Below are positions 17,665-29,055 of a stretch of DNA of 39,146 nt, piece by piece. The DNA is from JADLHS01 sp964539515 (lineage in GTDB: Bacteria; Verrucomicrobiota; Verrucomicrobiia; Limisphaerales; JADLHS01). The stretch is taken from positions 1 through 39,146 of the forward strand of contig CAZIJO010000027.1 of the NCBI GenBank assembly GCA_964539515.1, given 5' to 3'. The translations under genes were made by a program, and so were the position numbers. Position 1 is the stretch's first letter; every line of letters begins with the position of its first letter. The notes beneath the pieces were generated by a model. That model was not told the DNA's origin, did no database searches, and saw only the letters and a program-made list of their open reading frames with translations.

Positions 17665-18510
17665 ATGGAAATCAAAAAAGCCGTCATCACCGCCGCCGGA
17701 CCAAGTCAGCGTTCCCTGCCCCTGCAAACCCTGGTGGATCGGGATGGGAAAAGCAAATCCGCCCTGGCGATCATCGTCGAGGAATCCATCGAGTCCGGCA
17801 TCGAGGAGATTTGCGTAGTCGTCAACCCGGGCGACGGCGAGGCTTATCGCGCCGCCGCCGGACCGCATGGCAAACGGCTGGTGTTCGTGGAGCAGACGCA
17901 ACCGCTGGGCTACGGGCACGCCGTCTGGTGTGCGCGGGAATTCACCGGCCCGTCGCCGTTCCTGCTGCTGGTGGGCGATCACCTCTATATCAGCCACGGC
18001 ACCAAGCGCTGCGCCCAGCAACTCGTTGAAATCGCCACTGCCGAAGCCTGCACCGTGTCCGCGGTTCAGGCGACACGCGAAAACAAGCTGCCCCATTACG
18101 GCGCGGTGGGCGGCCGGCTGGCCGGGGCGCGCCAGGGGCTTTATCTGGTTTCCGACGTGGTGGAAAAGCCGACGCCTACGGTCGCCGAGCAAAGTTTGAT
18201 TGTTCCGGGCCTGCGGGCGGGGCACTACCTCTGCTTTTTTGGCATGCACGTCCTGACTCCGCGGGTGATGGCCTTGCTCGGCGAGGAGGTGGCGGCCGCC
18301 GGGGATAACGGCCGGGTGCAGCTGAGCGCGGCGCTGGCGCGGCTCGCGGAGCACGAGCGGTATCTGGCTTGTGAATTGCAAGGCGGGCGCTTCGACATCG
18401 GCGTGAAATATGGCTTGCTGACCGCACAACTGGCCCTGGCCCTGGCGGGCGAAGATCGCGACGAAGTGCTCTCGGGCCTGGTTGAATTACTCGCCCGGGG
18501 CGGCAAGTGA
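17665..18510 (+). CDS. GalU-like sugar-nucleotidyltransferase with divergent nucleotide loop
   Basis: The 281-residue protein has the Rossmann-like fold of UTP-glucose-1-phosphate uridylyltransferases. It starts at ATG 17665, seven bases after AGGA. Recognisable are KAVITAAG at the start, IVEESIESGIEEICVVVNPGD, LGYGHAVWCA (GalU has LGLGHAVLCA), LLLVGDHLY, NKLPHYGAVGG and FDIGVKYGLLTAQLALAL near the end. The signature loop is altered: GalU has GLGTRxLPxTKxxPKEMLP, while this protein has GPSQRSLPLQTLVDRDGKSK. The loop Gly and Thr and the spacing of the conserved lysine are changed. It may use another sugar phosphate, or it may have lost catalysis and act as a partner. The kinase/UDPGP fusion gene starts 33 bases downstream. 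Confidence 0.75.
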   Translation: MEIKKAVITAAGPSQRSLPLQTLVDRDGKSKSALAIIVEESIESGIEEICVVVNPGDGEAYRAAAGPHGKRLVFVEQTQPLGYGHAVWCAREFTGPSPFLLLVGDHLYISHGTKRCAQQLVEIATAEACTVSAVQATRENKLPHYGAVGGRLAGARQGLYLVSDVVEKPTPTVAEQSLIVPGLRAGHYLCFFGMHVLTPRVMALLGEEVAAAGDNGRVQLSAALARLAEHERYLACELQGGRFDIGVKYGLLTAQLALALAGEDRDEVLSGLVELLARGGK

Positions 18511-18543
18511 GCAGCTGGGGCTTCCGAATCCAACGCACGTTTT

Positions 18544-21864
<3,321 letters not shown>

Positions 21865-21980
21865 GCTACGGCCGATCACCGCAAACGTAAGCGCAAGCCG
21901 AGCGCACAACTTCACCGAAGTCGGCAACATGCAGCTTGGGCCACCCAGGTGGGTTTGGTATAGATGCCACCACGCGCGCC

Positions 21981-24833
21981 ATGCCAGAATCCTTTCATCC
22001 CGGTCAGCGGTGGATCAGCGAGAACGAACCTGAACTCGGATTGGGTTCGGTTGGACGCGTCACCCCGCGAACGGTCTTGGTCAAGTTCGGGGCCAGCAAT
22101 GAGACGCGGGAATACGCCCGTGACAACGCCCCGCTTCGTCGCGTGCGTTTTCGGGTGGGTGACTCAATCAAAAGTCTGGCGGGCGCCACGATGGTCGTGC
22201 AATCGGTGACCGAGCGCGCCGGGCTCGTTTGCTACAAGTCCGAAGGGCAGGAGTTGTGCGAAACGGACCTCAGCGACGCCATCAGTTTCAGCCAGCCTGA
22301 GGAACGCCTTCTCGCCGGCCAACTCGATCCCCCGGAAGTCTTCGATCTCCGGGTGGCTGCCCTGGGCCATCAGCATCGCCGCCGCAAATCTCGCGTGCGC
22401 GGATTTATCGGGGGCCGGATGGAGCTCATTCCCCACCAGCTTTACATCGCCGCCGAGGTCGCGGGACGCCTCGTGCCGCGCGTGTTGCTGGCGGATGAAG
22501 TTGGCCTGGGTAAAACCATTGAAGCCTGTTTGATTCTCCACCGGCTGATCCTGACCGGCCGGGCGCAACGGGTATTGATCCTCGTGCCGGAATCGCTGGT
22601 ACACCAGTGGTTCGTGGAATTGCTCCGCCGCTTCAATCTCTGGTTTCATATCTTCGATGAGGAACGCTGCGACGCCATCGAGACCGCCAACCCCGAAGCC
22701 AATCCCTTTCTCGATGATCAACTGGTGCTGGCCAGCATCCGCCTGTTCACCGGAAAAGAGAGGCGGACGCAACAGGCACTGGCCGCCGGATGGGACATCC
22801 TCGTCGTCGACGAGGCCCATCATCTCGGCTGGACACCGGCGGCGGTCAGTCCGGAATACGCCGTGGTCGAGGTGCTGGGTCGCCAAACTCCCGGCCTGTT
22901 GCTTCTGACGGCCACGCCCGAGCAACTCGGCATGGCCAGCCATTTTGCGCGCCTGCGGTTGTTGGACCCAGATCGGTTTTACGATCTCAACGAGTTTATC
23001 CATGAAGCGGAGAGCTATCGCGATGTCGCGCGGCTGGCGGAGAAAGTTCTCGGCCAGCACGAGCTCACCGCCGCCGAGGTTGCGAGCCTGGCGCGGATTC
23101 TGGCGGACACCGAAGGCAACGTCCGGTCCAAGCTGCATCAAATCGCGCGCGATGCGGGCAAGGTTCGCGAGGAGTTGCTGGACGCGCTTCTCGATCAACA
23201 CGGCACGGGGCGCGTGATGTTCCGCAACACCCGCGCCACCATCACCGGGTTTCCCAAACGAATCGCCCGGTTGTGTCCGTTGACCGTGCCGGCTGGCAAC
23301 ACGGAGGTGTTCGAAGCGTTGGCAAAAGAATTCGCCACCGATGCGGACAAAATGGCCTTCGCGAATTTCCAGCCGCATTTCTCCAAGGACATACGAATTG
23401 ATTGGCTGGCGAACCTACTGCGAACTGTGGAGCCGGACAAGGTGCTGCTGATCTGTCGCACGCAACTTAAAGTTGAGGCCATTGATGCGGCACTACGACA
23501 ACGGTTGAACGTGAAGCAGGCAGTGTTTCACGAAGGTCTTTCACTGGTGCAACGCGACCGCAACGCCGCGTGGTTCGCGGAGGAGGACGGCGCACGCGTT
23601 CTGCTCTGCTCGGAGATCGGCAGTGAAGGGAGAAACTTTCAATTCGCCCACCACCTGGTGCTGTTCGATCTTCCGCTCGATCCGGAACTGCTGGAACAAC
23701 GGATTGGGCGGCTCGACCGGATCGGACAAACCTCGGAAATCCAGGTGCATGTTCCGTTCGTGACGGGCAGTTCCCAGGAAGTCCTGGCGCGCTGGTTTCA
23801 CTCCGGACTCAAAGCTTTCGAGAAAAACCTGCACGGTGGCCATGAATTATTGGAACGATTCGGCGCGCGAATCCAAGACCTGGCGCAGGATTTCCACGAG
23901 ACCGAGGCTACGGCCCGCGCGGAGTTGGACCAGTTGATTCGCGAAACCCAATCCGCCCGGCAGGAGCTGGCCACCCGCCTGGAAGAGGGCCGCGACCGGT
24001 TGCTGGAATTAAATTCGTTCCGCCCGGAAGTCGGCGCCGGGATCGTAGAGGCGATACGCCATCCGGATGCCGATCCCGCCCTGGACGACTTCATGACCGC
24101 GATCTTTGACCACTTCGGCATCCAGTTGGAGGAACTCGGACCGCGCACGTATCGACTCGGTTCGGCGGGCGTCTTCGCCGATTCCTTTCCGGGATTGCCA
24201 ACGCAGGGGCTCACGGTGACGTGCGACCGCCGCCGCGCGCTGGCGCGGGAGGATGTTCAGTTTTTGACCTGGGATCATCCGCTCGTCACAGGCGCGCTGG
24301 ATCTGCTGCTGGGATCAGAGAAGGGCAATAGCAGTTTCGCGAAATGGCTGGATCCCAGGACGGCGGGATTATACGTGGAAGCCGTTTTCTTGCTCGAATG
24401 CGTCGCCCCGCCACCGCTGCACGTGGATCGCTTCCTGCCGCCAACGCCTTTGCGCGTGCTGGTGGATCATCGCGGCAACGATGCCAGCGCTTCGTTCACG
24501 CCGGAAACCCTCGCCCGCACCCTGAAGCCCGGGGATCCCTTTGCGCTGCTGGACCGGCCGGAATTCCGCGAGGAATTGCTGCCGAACCTAATCCGGAAAG
24601 CACAGAATTTCGCCGGCAGCCGGGTGCCAGGCATCGTGGCGGAGGCTCGCAAGGCAATGGGCGAGCAACTCGGTCATGAAGTTTCGCGACTGCGTGAACT
24701 GCAAAAGGTCAACCGTAGCGTCCGGGATGAGGAAATCGAACTGCTCCTTCAGCAACAGCGTGCGCTGGATCAACAGCTCACCGGCGCCCGCCTGCGCCTG
24801 GACGCGCTCCGGCTGATTCAACGCGGGCCGTGA
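21981..24833 (+). CDS. rapA: RNA polymerase-associated Swi2/Snf2 ATPase RapA (HepA)
   Basis: The 950-residue protein releases stalled or post-termination RNA polymerase using ATP and promotes recycling. It follows E. coli RapA end to end: FHPGQRWISENEPELGLGSV (Tudor-like N-terminal domain), GGRMELIPHQLYIA, Walker A ADEVGLGKTIEA (about 169-180), DEAH box VVDEAHH (about 276), LLLTATPEQLGMASHFARLR, VMFRNTRATITGFPKR, FHEGLSLVQRDRNAAWFAEE, SEIGSEGRNFQFAHHLVLFD and LEQRIGRLDRIGQ (about 573), then LNRFLPPTP-like and LRLDALRLI at the C-terminus. ATG 21981 matches the family start; an upstream in-frame start at 21936 is unlikely. The family is best known from Gammaproteobacteria. Confidence 0.95.
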   Translation: MPESFHPGQRWISENEPELGLGSVGRVTPRTVLVKFGASNETREYARDNAPLRRVRFRVGDSIKSLAGATMVVQSVTERAGLVCYKSEGQELCETDLSDAISFSQPEERLLAGQLDPPEVFDLRVAALGHQHRRRKSRVRGFIGGRMELIPHQLYIAAEVAGRLVPRVLLADEVGLGKTIEACLILHRLILTGRAQRVLILVPESLVHQWFVELLRRFNLWFHIFDEERCDAIETANPEANPFLDDQLVLASIRLFTGKERRTQQALAAGWDILVVDEAHHLGWTPAAVSPEYAVVEVLGRQTPGLLLLTATPEQLGMASHFARLRLLDPDRFYDLNEFIHEAESYRDVARLAEKVLGQHELTAAEVASLARILADTEGNVRSKLHQIARDAGKVREELLDALLDQHGTGRVMFRNTRATITGFPKRIARLCPLTVPAGNTEVFEALAKEFATDADKMAFANFQPHFSKDIRIDWLANLLRTVEPDKVLLICRTQLKVEAIDAALRQRLNVKQAVFHEGLSLVQRDRNAAWFAEEDGARVLLCSEIGSEGRNFQFAHHLVLFDLPLDPELLEQRIGRLDRIGQTSEIQVHVPFVTGSSQEVLARWFHSGLKAFEKNLHGGHELLERFGARIQDLAQDFHETEATARAELDQLIRETQSARQELATRLEEGRDRLLELNSFRPEVGAGIVEAIRHPDADPALDDFMTAIFDHFGIQLEELGPRTYRLGSAGVFADSFPGLPTQGLTVTCDRRRALAREDVQFLTWDHPLVTGALDLLLGSEKGNSSFAKWLDPRTAGLYVEAVFLLECVAPPPLHVDRFLPPTPLRVLVDHRGNDASASFTPETLARTLKPGDPFALLDRPEFREELLPNLIRKAQNFAGSRVPGIVAEARKAMGEQLGHEVSRLRELQKVNRSVRDEEIELLLQQQRALDQQLTGARLRLDALRLIQRGP

Positions 24834-24855
24834 CCCGGTCGGTTGCGAAGTCACG
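24829..24855 (+). terminator. Short inverted repeat at the end of rapA
   Basis: CGTGAC (24829-24834) and GTCACG (24850-24855) flank 15 bases and include the rapA stop. There is no T-tract, so support is weak. Confidence 0.2.
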
Positions 24856-24924
24856 TCCCGCCGGCCCAGGCAGACATTGTAATTAGGTTTGTGCCGGCCC
24901 ACACGGACTGCTACCAAAAATGAT

Positions 24925-25584
24925 ATGAACGTCAAAATCACCTACTACCTGGAAGTCGTCTCGTCCTGGTGTCACTGGGCGGAACCGACCTGGGCGGAAC
25001 TCAAACGTCGTTACGCTGGTCGCGTCGAGTTCGGCTGGAAAATTGCTCAGATGCCGCTCACGGCGTATCCGGCATCCAAGGCGCAGTGCGAGTGGTTCTA
25101 CCGGCGCAGCGGCTTGATCATGCGTTCGCCCTACATGTTGAACGCCGACTGGTTTGATCCCGACCAGATCGAGATGGTCACGCCGAACCTGGTAGCCGAG
25201 GCCGCACGCGATTTCGGCGTCAACGACGACCGGGTGCGCCTGGCCATTGCCGAAGCCGCCCTGCGAGCGGGCAAAAAGATTGGACGGTGGGAAGTCGCCG
25301 TCGCGGTGGCGGCAAAAGCCGGCGGCCTCAGCAAGCCGAAGTTGCTCGCCCGGGCGAGATCGCAAGCGGTCGCCGCCCGCCTCAAAACATCCACCGGTGA
25401 ATTTCACGCCTTGCAAGTGACGCAGCGCCCGACCTTCTTGATCGAAAACGCCATCGGCGATCGCGTGGTGTTTTCCGGGGTGGTGCGGATTGACCCCCTG
25501 GCCGCGGCGATTGAATCGTTGTTGGCGGACCAAGCCGCCTATGATTCCTGGCGGACGCATTTTGGAGAGCCGCCCCGAGAATAA
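24925..25584 (+). CDS. DsbA-fold (FrnE/HCCA-isomerase-like) thioredoxin-superfamily protein
   Basis: The 219-residue cytoplasmic protein has no signal peptide. The N-terminal strand VKITYYLEVVSSWCHWAEP carries a single Cys (Cys15 in a WCHW context) where oxidoreductases have CxxC. A helical insertion follows, and then the cis-proline strand QRPTFLIEN near residue 172. This is the DsbA/FrnE/2-hydroxychromene-2-carboxylate isomerase fold. With one Cys it may be a glutathione- or thiol-dependent enzyme and not a disulfide oxidase. ATG 24925 is chosen because the family begins right at this strand; an earlier in-frame start at 24889 adds 12 unrelated residues. Confidence 0.8.
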   Translation: MNVKITYYLEVVSSWCHWAEPTWAELKRRYAGRVEFGWKIAQMPLTAYPASKAQCEWFYRRSGLIMRSPYMLNADWFDPDQIEMVTPNLVAEAARDFGVNDDRVRLAIAEAALRAGKKIGRWEVAVAVAAKAGGLSKPKLLARARSQAVAARLKTSTGEFHALQVTQRPTFLIENAIGDRVVFSGVVRIDPLAAAIESLLADQAAYDSWRTHFGEPPRE

Positions 25585-25908
25585 GTCAAGGGTGTAGCTG
25601 GATTTGCCGATCGGCCTGATGCCGGTTGGGGGGCGGATGGTTTGTGAGCGCAGAGTTCCATTGCCTGGCGGTGGATTGGTCGTTGAACAGGCATGCAGCT
25701 CCGGAATCGGGTGACTCAGGGACGGTGAGCCAGACCGGTCAGAATTCTCGCACCGGAATTATCTCGGGAGGCAGGCATGTTTGCTACCGGCCGCGGAAGT
25801 GCGCTTCCCCCTATAACTCCGGCAATAAAAGGTGACGATTCACCAACAGATGCGGAGCGCGCGGCAGCGCGGTTGGTTAGCGTTCCCATGAAGGGTGAAT
25901 ACTGACAA
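25585..25908 (+). other. Intergenic region, 324 bp, before the stress-protein operon
   Basis: No gene is supported. It should contain the promoter of the usp/cNMP pair. A small inverted repeat GGAAG-TGCG-CTTCC lies at 25796-25809, just before TATAAC (25812-25817); it could be an operator, though no good -35 is spaced with it. Confidence 0.3.
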
Positions 25909-26385
25909 ATGAAATCAACGCTCGCGAAGAGTCCACGTGCGGACGCGATGCAGGCTGGGCGTCCGAAATTGCAACGCATCGTGGCGGCGGTGGATTTCTC
26001 CTCCGCCAGTCTGGCTACACTGAACTACGCCGCCGAGCTGGCCGCCCGCTTTCAGGCCTCGCTCACATTGGTCCATGTGGTCGAGCCGAAATTTGGCCAG
26101 CCGGAGGCCGAACGGCTGGCGGCTGCGAAGGCGGAACTGAACGCCCTTGGCGAGCGGATGCTCGGCCCCTGCCGGGTGGTGGAAACGAACGTGCGGTGCG
26201 GGATTGCGTTTTTTGAGATTGTGGAGGCGGCCAAGGCGTTGGACGCCGATGTGATCGTGATCGGGTCGCATGGCAGCTCGGAAAGGGACCACAACGCGCT
26301 GGGGGATACGGCGGACAATGTCCTGCGCCATGCTTCCGGTCATGTGTTCGTGGTGCGGATCCCGGCGCCGGAGTTTGTCATTTGA
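25909..26385 (+). CDS. Universal stress protein, UspA family
   Basis: The 158-residue protein is a single Usp domain. RIVAAVDFSSASLATLNYAAELAARF gives the first strand and nucleotide-contacting Asp. TLVHVVEP follows, and DADVIVIGSHGSSERDHNALGD carries the G-x2-G-x9-G ATP-binding signature. The residue after the last Gly is Asp where Ser/Thr is usual (GS/GT), so phosphate binding may be weakened. The chain ends HVFVVRIP, like the usual PVLVVR. It is the first gene of a coupled pair: its stop overlaps the next start (TTGA). Association with a cyclic-nucleotide sensor suggests a role in energy or redox stress. Confidence 0.9.
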   Translation: MKSTLAKSPRADAMQAGRPKLQRIVAAVDFSSASLATLNYAAELAARFQASLTLVHVVEPKFGQPEAERLAAAKAELNALGERMLGPCRVVETNVRCGIAFFEIVEAAKALDADVIVIGSHGSSERDHNALGDTADNVLRHASGHVFVVRIPAPEFVI

Positions 26386-26900
26386 ACGCCAAAACCATCA
26401 CCCAGATTCGCCCGGTGGGAGCCCCCCCGGAGACCCAGCCGTGGGCCGAGGCCTGGAAGTCGCATCCATTTCTGCGGGATTTCAACCCCGGACTGCTCTC
26501 CCCGCTGGCATCGTGCGCCATGCCAACGGAGTTCAAGGCGGGCGAACTGATCTTCCGTGAAGGCGAGATGGCGAACCGGTTTTATCTGATTATCCAGGGC
26601 CAGGTGCAATTGGAAGCCGAGGCCGCCGACCGGCCCGGCGTGCTGGTGGATCAGGTTGGGGAGGGCGACGTGCTCGGGTGGTCCTGGTTGTTCCCGCCGT
26701 ACACATGGAATTTCACTGCCCGAGCAGTAGGGGCAGTGCGGGCGATTTTCTTTTACGGCACCTGGCTGCGCGAGCAATGCGACGCCGATCCAACCTTGGG
26801 CTACGAGTTGATGAAACGCACCACGGCCGTGGTCATCCGTCGCCTGCAAGCCGCCCGGCAGCAGTTGGTGCAAAGCGCGGCGCGACCGGCCCCCCGTTGA
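26382..26900 (+). CDS. Cyclic-nucleotide-binding protein without a DNA-binding domain
   Basis: The 172-residue protein probably starts at TTG 26382, four bases inside the usp gene. The next in-frame ATG (26520) would delete half the domain. It is a Crp/Fnr-type sensor domain: FKAGELIFREGEMANRFYLI then QGQVQLE and GEGDVLGWSWLF, followed by the long C-helix (LMKRTTAVVIRRLQAARQQL). The chain ends where a winged-helix DNA-binding domain would begin, so it is a stand-alone sensor. Similar short proteins occur beside respiratory genes and may regulate partners by contact. Its last 68 bases overlap the convergent Cys-rich gene. Confidence 0.8.
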   Translation: MNAKTITQIRPVGAPPETQPWAEAWKSHPFLRDFNPGLLSPLASCAMPTEFKAGELIFREGEMANRFYLIIQGQVQLEAEAADRPGVLVDQVGEGDVLGWSWLFPPYTWNFTARAVGAVRAIFFYGTWLREQCDADPTLGYELMKRTTAVVIRRLQAARQQLVQSAARPAPR

Positions 26901-27114
26901 AGTTTCGACCGTTGGTGCCCACATCGGCGACCCGGTCAGCATCACGAACTTTGGAAGCGTCCAGAAAGACTTCCACACACCAGGGACGACAGAAGACGAC
27001 GCGGCCACCCCCATGCCGGATCCGGGCAAACCAGTTGCCGTCGGGAATCTCCCGCCCGCAGCAATAGCAGTTCAAACACCCACCGTCGATCCGGGTGGCG
27101 TCAAAGTTCTTCAT
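26833..27114 (-). CDS. Small Cys-rich (probable zinc-binding) protein
   Basis: The 93-residue product begins 14 bases after the cytochrome stop on the same strand, so it looks like the last gene of that operon. The N-terminal half has GGCLNCYCCGREIPDGNWFA followed by RVVFCRPWCVEVFLDA; the CxxC-CC plus CxxxC pattern suggests a zinc ribbon or metal site. The C-terminal 35 residues look low-complexity and overlap the 3' end of the cNMP gene. I do not recognise a named family. Confidence 0.55.
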   Translation of the reverse strand: MKNFDATRIDGGCLNCYCCGREIPDGNWFARIRHGGGRVVFCRPWCVEVFLDASKVRDADRVADVGTNGRNFNGGPVAPRFAPTAAGRLAGDG

Positions 27115-27128
27115 GCGCGCCCCCCCGA

Positions 27129-28881
27129 TTACGGTTTGGGCGGGCCGGAGTTTCGGGCCGTTTCGGCGACGTTCAATTCAGCAGCCACCACGGTCGCTTC
27201 CGCATTGGCGATCGTTGCCGGATCCAGCGGATGCTCTTCAGCCTGCCAGTGCGCCGACACTTTGCCATCCCAGCAGGCGAGATTTAGCGGATAAACGTCC
27301 GGGTCGAGCATGACATGGTAGAAGTGCCACACCAGGATCGCGAGACACGCCAGGATGGCCTCGTAGTAATGAATGGTTAACGCCACATCGACCGTCCAAC
27401 GCGGCAACCAGTGGGTCACATCCATCTTGAACCAGATCATCAGGCCCGTCACCCCCATGAGGATGGTGCCCCACACCACCGCCCAATACTCCATTTTTTC
27501 CGCGTAACCGAACCGTCCAATCCTCGGCTTCTCCGGACTCAGCCCCGTCAGGTAGCGAATGGCTGCCCACACATCCGCGAGGTCCTTCTTCACCGGAAAC
27601 AAATCCAGCACCAATCGCCGTCCGTCGGGCGAAACCAAGAGGTAAATCAGGTGATAGGCCCCGACGAGCAGCAAGACGACTCCCGCAGCCNNNNNNNNNN
27701 GATTCGCTCGAGCCCAACAGCACGGCGACCCACGAATCCGGAAACTTGAGCGCGAAGCCCGTGATCGCCAGCACAATAAAGCTCACGGCTAGCACGGCGT
27801 GCTGCCAGCGCTGCGAGCGGTTCATACGCAACACCGGCCGGCCCGTGGTGCGCAGGTGCGCGGCCACCTTCTTGATGAAGAGCAGAGAATTGTGGATAAA
27901 CATCGCGCCGACCACGCCCACGATCAGCAGCAGGTAAATCTTGCGCACCCACCAGTTGATCTGGCTGCCGAGGTCGGCCGCACTTTTCGCCGCCGCAATA
28001 TCCACATGAATCTTGCTCAACGAGAACATCTCGTTGGCGCCCGGATGGCATTTGCCGCACGTCTCAACGAGATGCGACTTGTGGATGCTGGAAGCGGGAT
28101 CTGTCGAGGGTAGAATCTTGTGGTAGCCATGACAACTGCCACAGTTGGCGGCGAGCGTGGAGCCGTACTGGGACGCAAGCCCGTGGTAGCTGTCAAAAAA
28201 AGTCCGCACCCGGTCGGCAGGCAGATTGTATTTCGTGTTGAGCCGCTCCGAGGCGTGACAGCGGCTGCAGACGTCCTCAGAAATGTTGCGCGCAGCGTCC
28301 CCGGTGAGCGATTTGATATTATGTTCCGAGTGACAATCCGTGCAGGTTGGTGCGTCCCGCACCCCGGCCGCGAGCGCCTGGCCATGGACGCTGGCGGCGA
28401 AATCCGCGGCCGCCTGCTCGTGACAGGCGCCGCACGTTTGCGCCTGCCGGGAAACATGCAAGGGGGACGCCGGCGAAGTGGGTGGCAGGACCTCATGCGA
28501 ATCATGACAATCCTGACAGGTGGCCGCGCTGGCATCCCCGTCTTTCAGGGCGCGGCCGTGAACACTGGCGCTATAACTCAACGTCTGGCGTTCATGGCAT
28601 TGGCGGCAATTCACCCGTTGCGCGGGGATTTCATCGTCCGGGTGTTTCTCCGTCAGATCAGCGTGACAGCTGGCGCAGGTGTTGGTCTTGTGCGCGGAGG
28701 CGGCAAGTTTGGCCGGATCGACGAACAGGGAGATTTCCTTCGCGGCCGCATTCGTCTTCGTCAAGGTCTGGTCCGAGTGGCATTCCAGACAGTCCCGGTC
28801 AGTCAAACCTGCCAGCGCTGAAAGTTGCAACCCGAACCCTAGCGCAGCCCAAACCAGCAGTATTTTTCCCCGGACACTCAT
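27129..28881 (-). CDS. Nine-haem cytochrome c fused to membrane cytochrome b (interrupted by assembly gap)
   Basis: From ATG 28881 a signal peptide (cleavage near LSALA) leads into nine CxxCH haem-c sites: CLECH, CASCH, CRQCH, CQDCH, CGACH, CTDCH, CSRCH, CGSCH and CGKCH. A C-terminal cytochrome b561-like membrane domain has about five helices, with candidate haem-b His in FIHNSLLF, RWQHAVLAV, VGAYHLIYL, IHYYEAILA and WHFYHVML. This layout fits a quinol dehydrogenase that passes electrons between the quinone pool and periplasmic acceptors. The frame changes at the N-run (27691-27700), but both sides read as one protein, so I treat it as one gene and not a pseudogene. The CDS is about 570-580 residues plus the unknown gap. 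Confidence 0.85.
27691..27700. other. Assembly gap (10 N) inside the cytochrome gene
   Basis: The coding frames on the two sides differ if exactly ten bases are missing. One base of the left codon and two of the right codon fall in the gap, so the true missing length should be a multiple of three. Confidence 0.9.
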
Positions 28882-29055
28882 ACCACGGTAGCGTCGCGGT
28901 CCGGCGGAAGAAAGACTCCACGGTGTTTGCTGAATTCAACTCATTTATTGCCGCCAACGGACTCACGGGTCCAGCGCACCGGCCAGCCCCGTGACATCGG
29001 CGGCGCCAAGTCGCCCACGCCTGACCGGCTAGGGGAGGTATTTGGGCAATCCCGG

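Noticed and set aside
22164..23378. A 404-codon minus-strand frame inside rapA
   Set aside because: RapA motifs are continuous on the plus strand; the minus frame is a shadow.
27129..28881. A frameshifted, broken cytochrome gene
   Set aside because: The frame change coincides exactly with the 10-N gap and both sides are intact, so it is an assembly gap and not a pseudogene.
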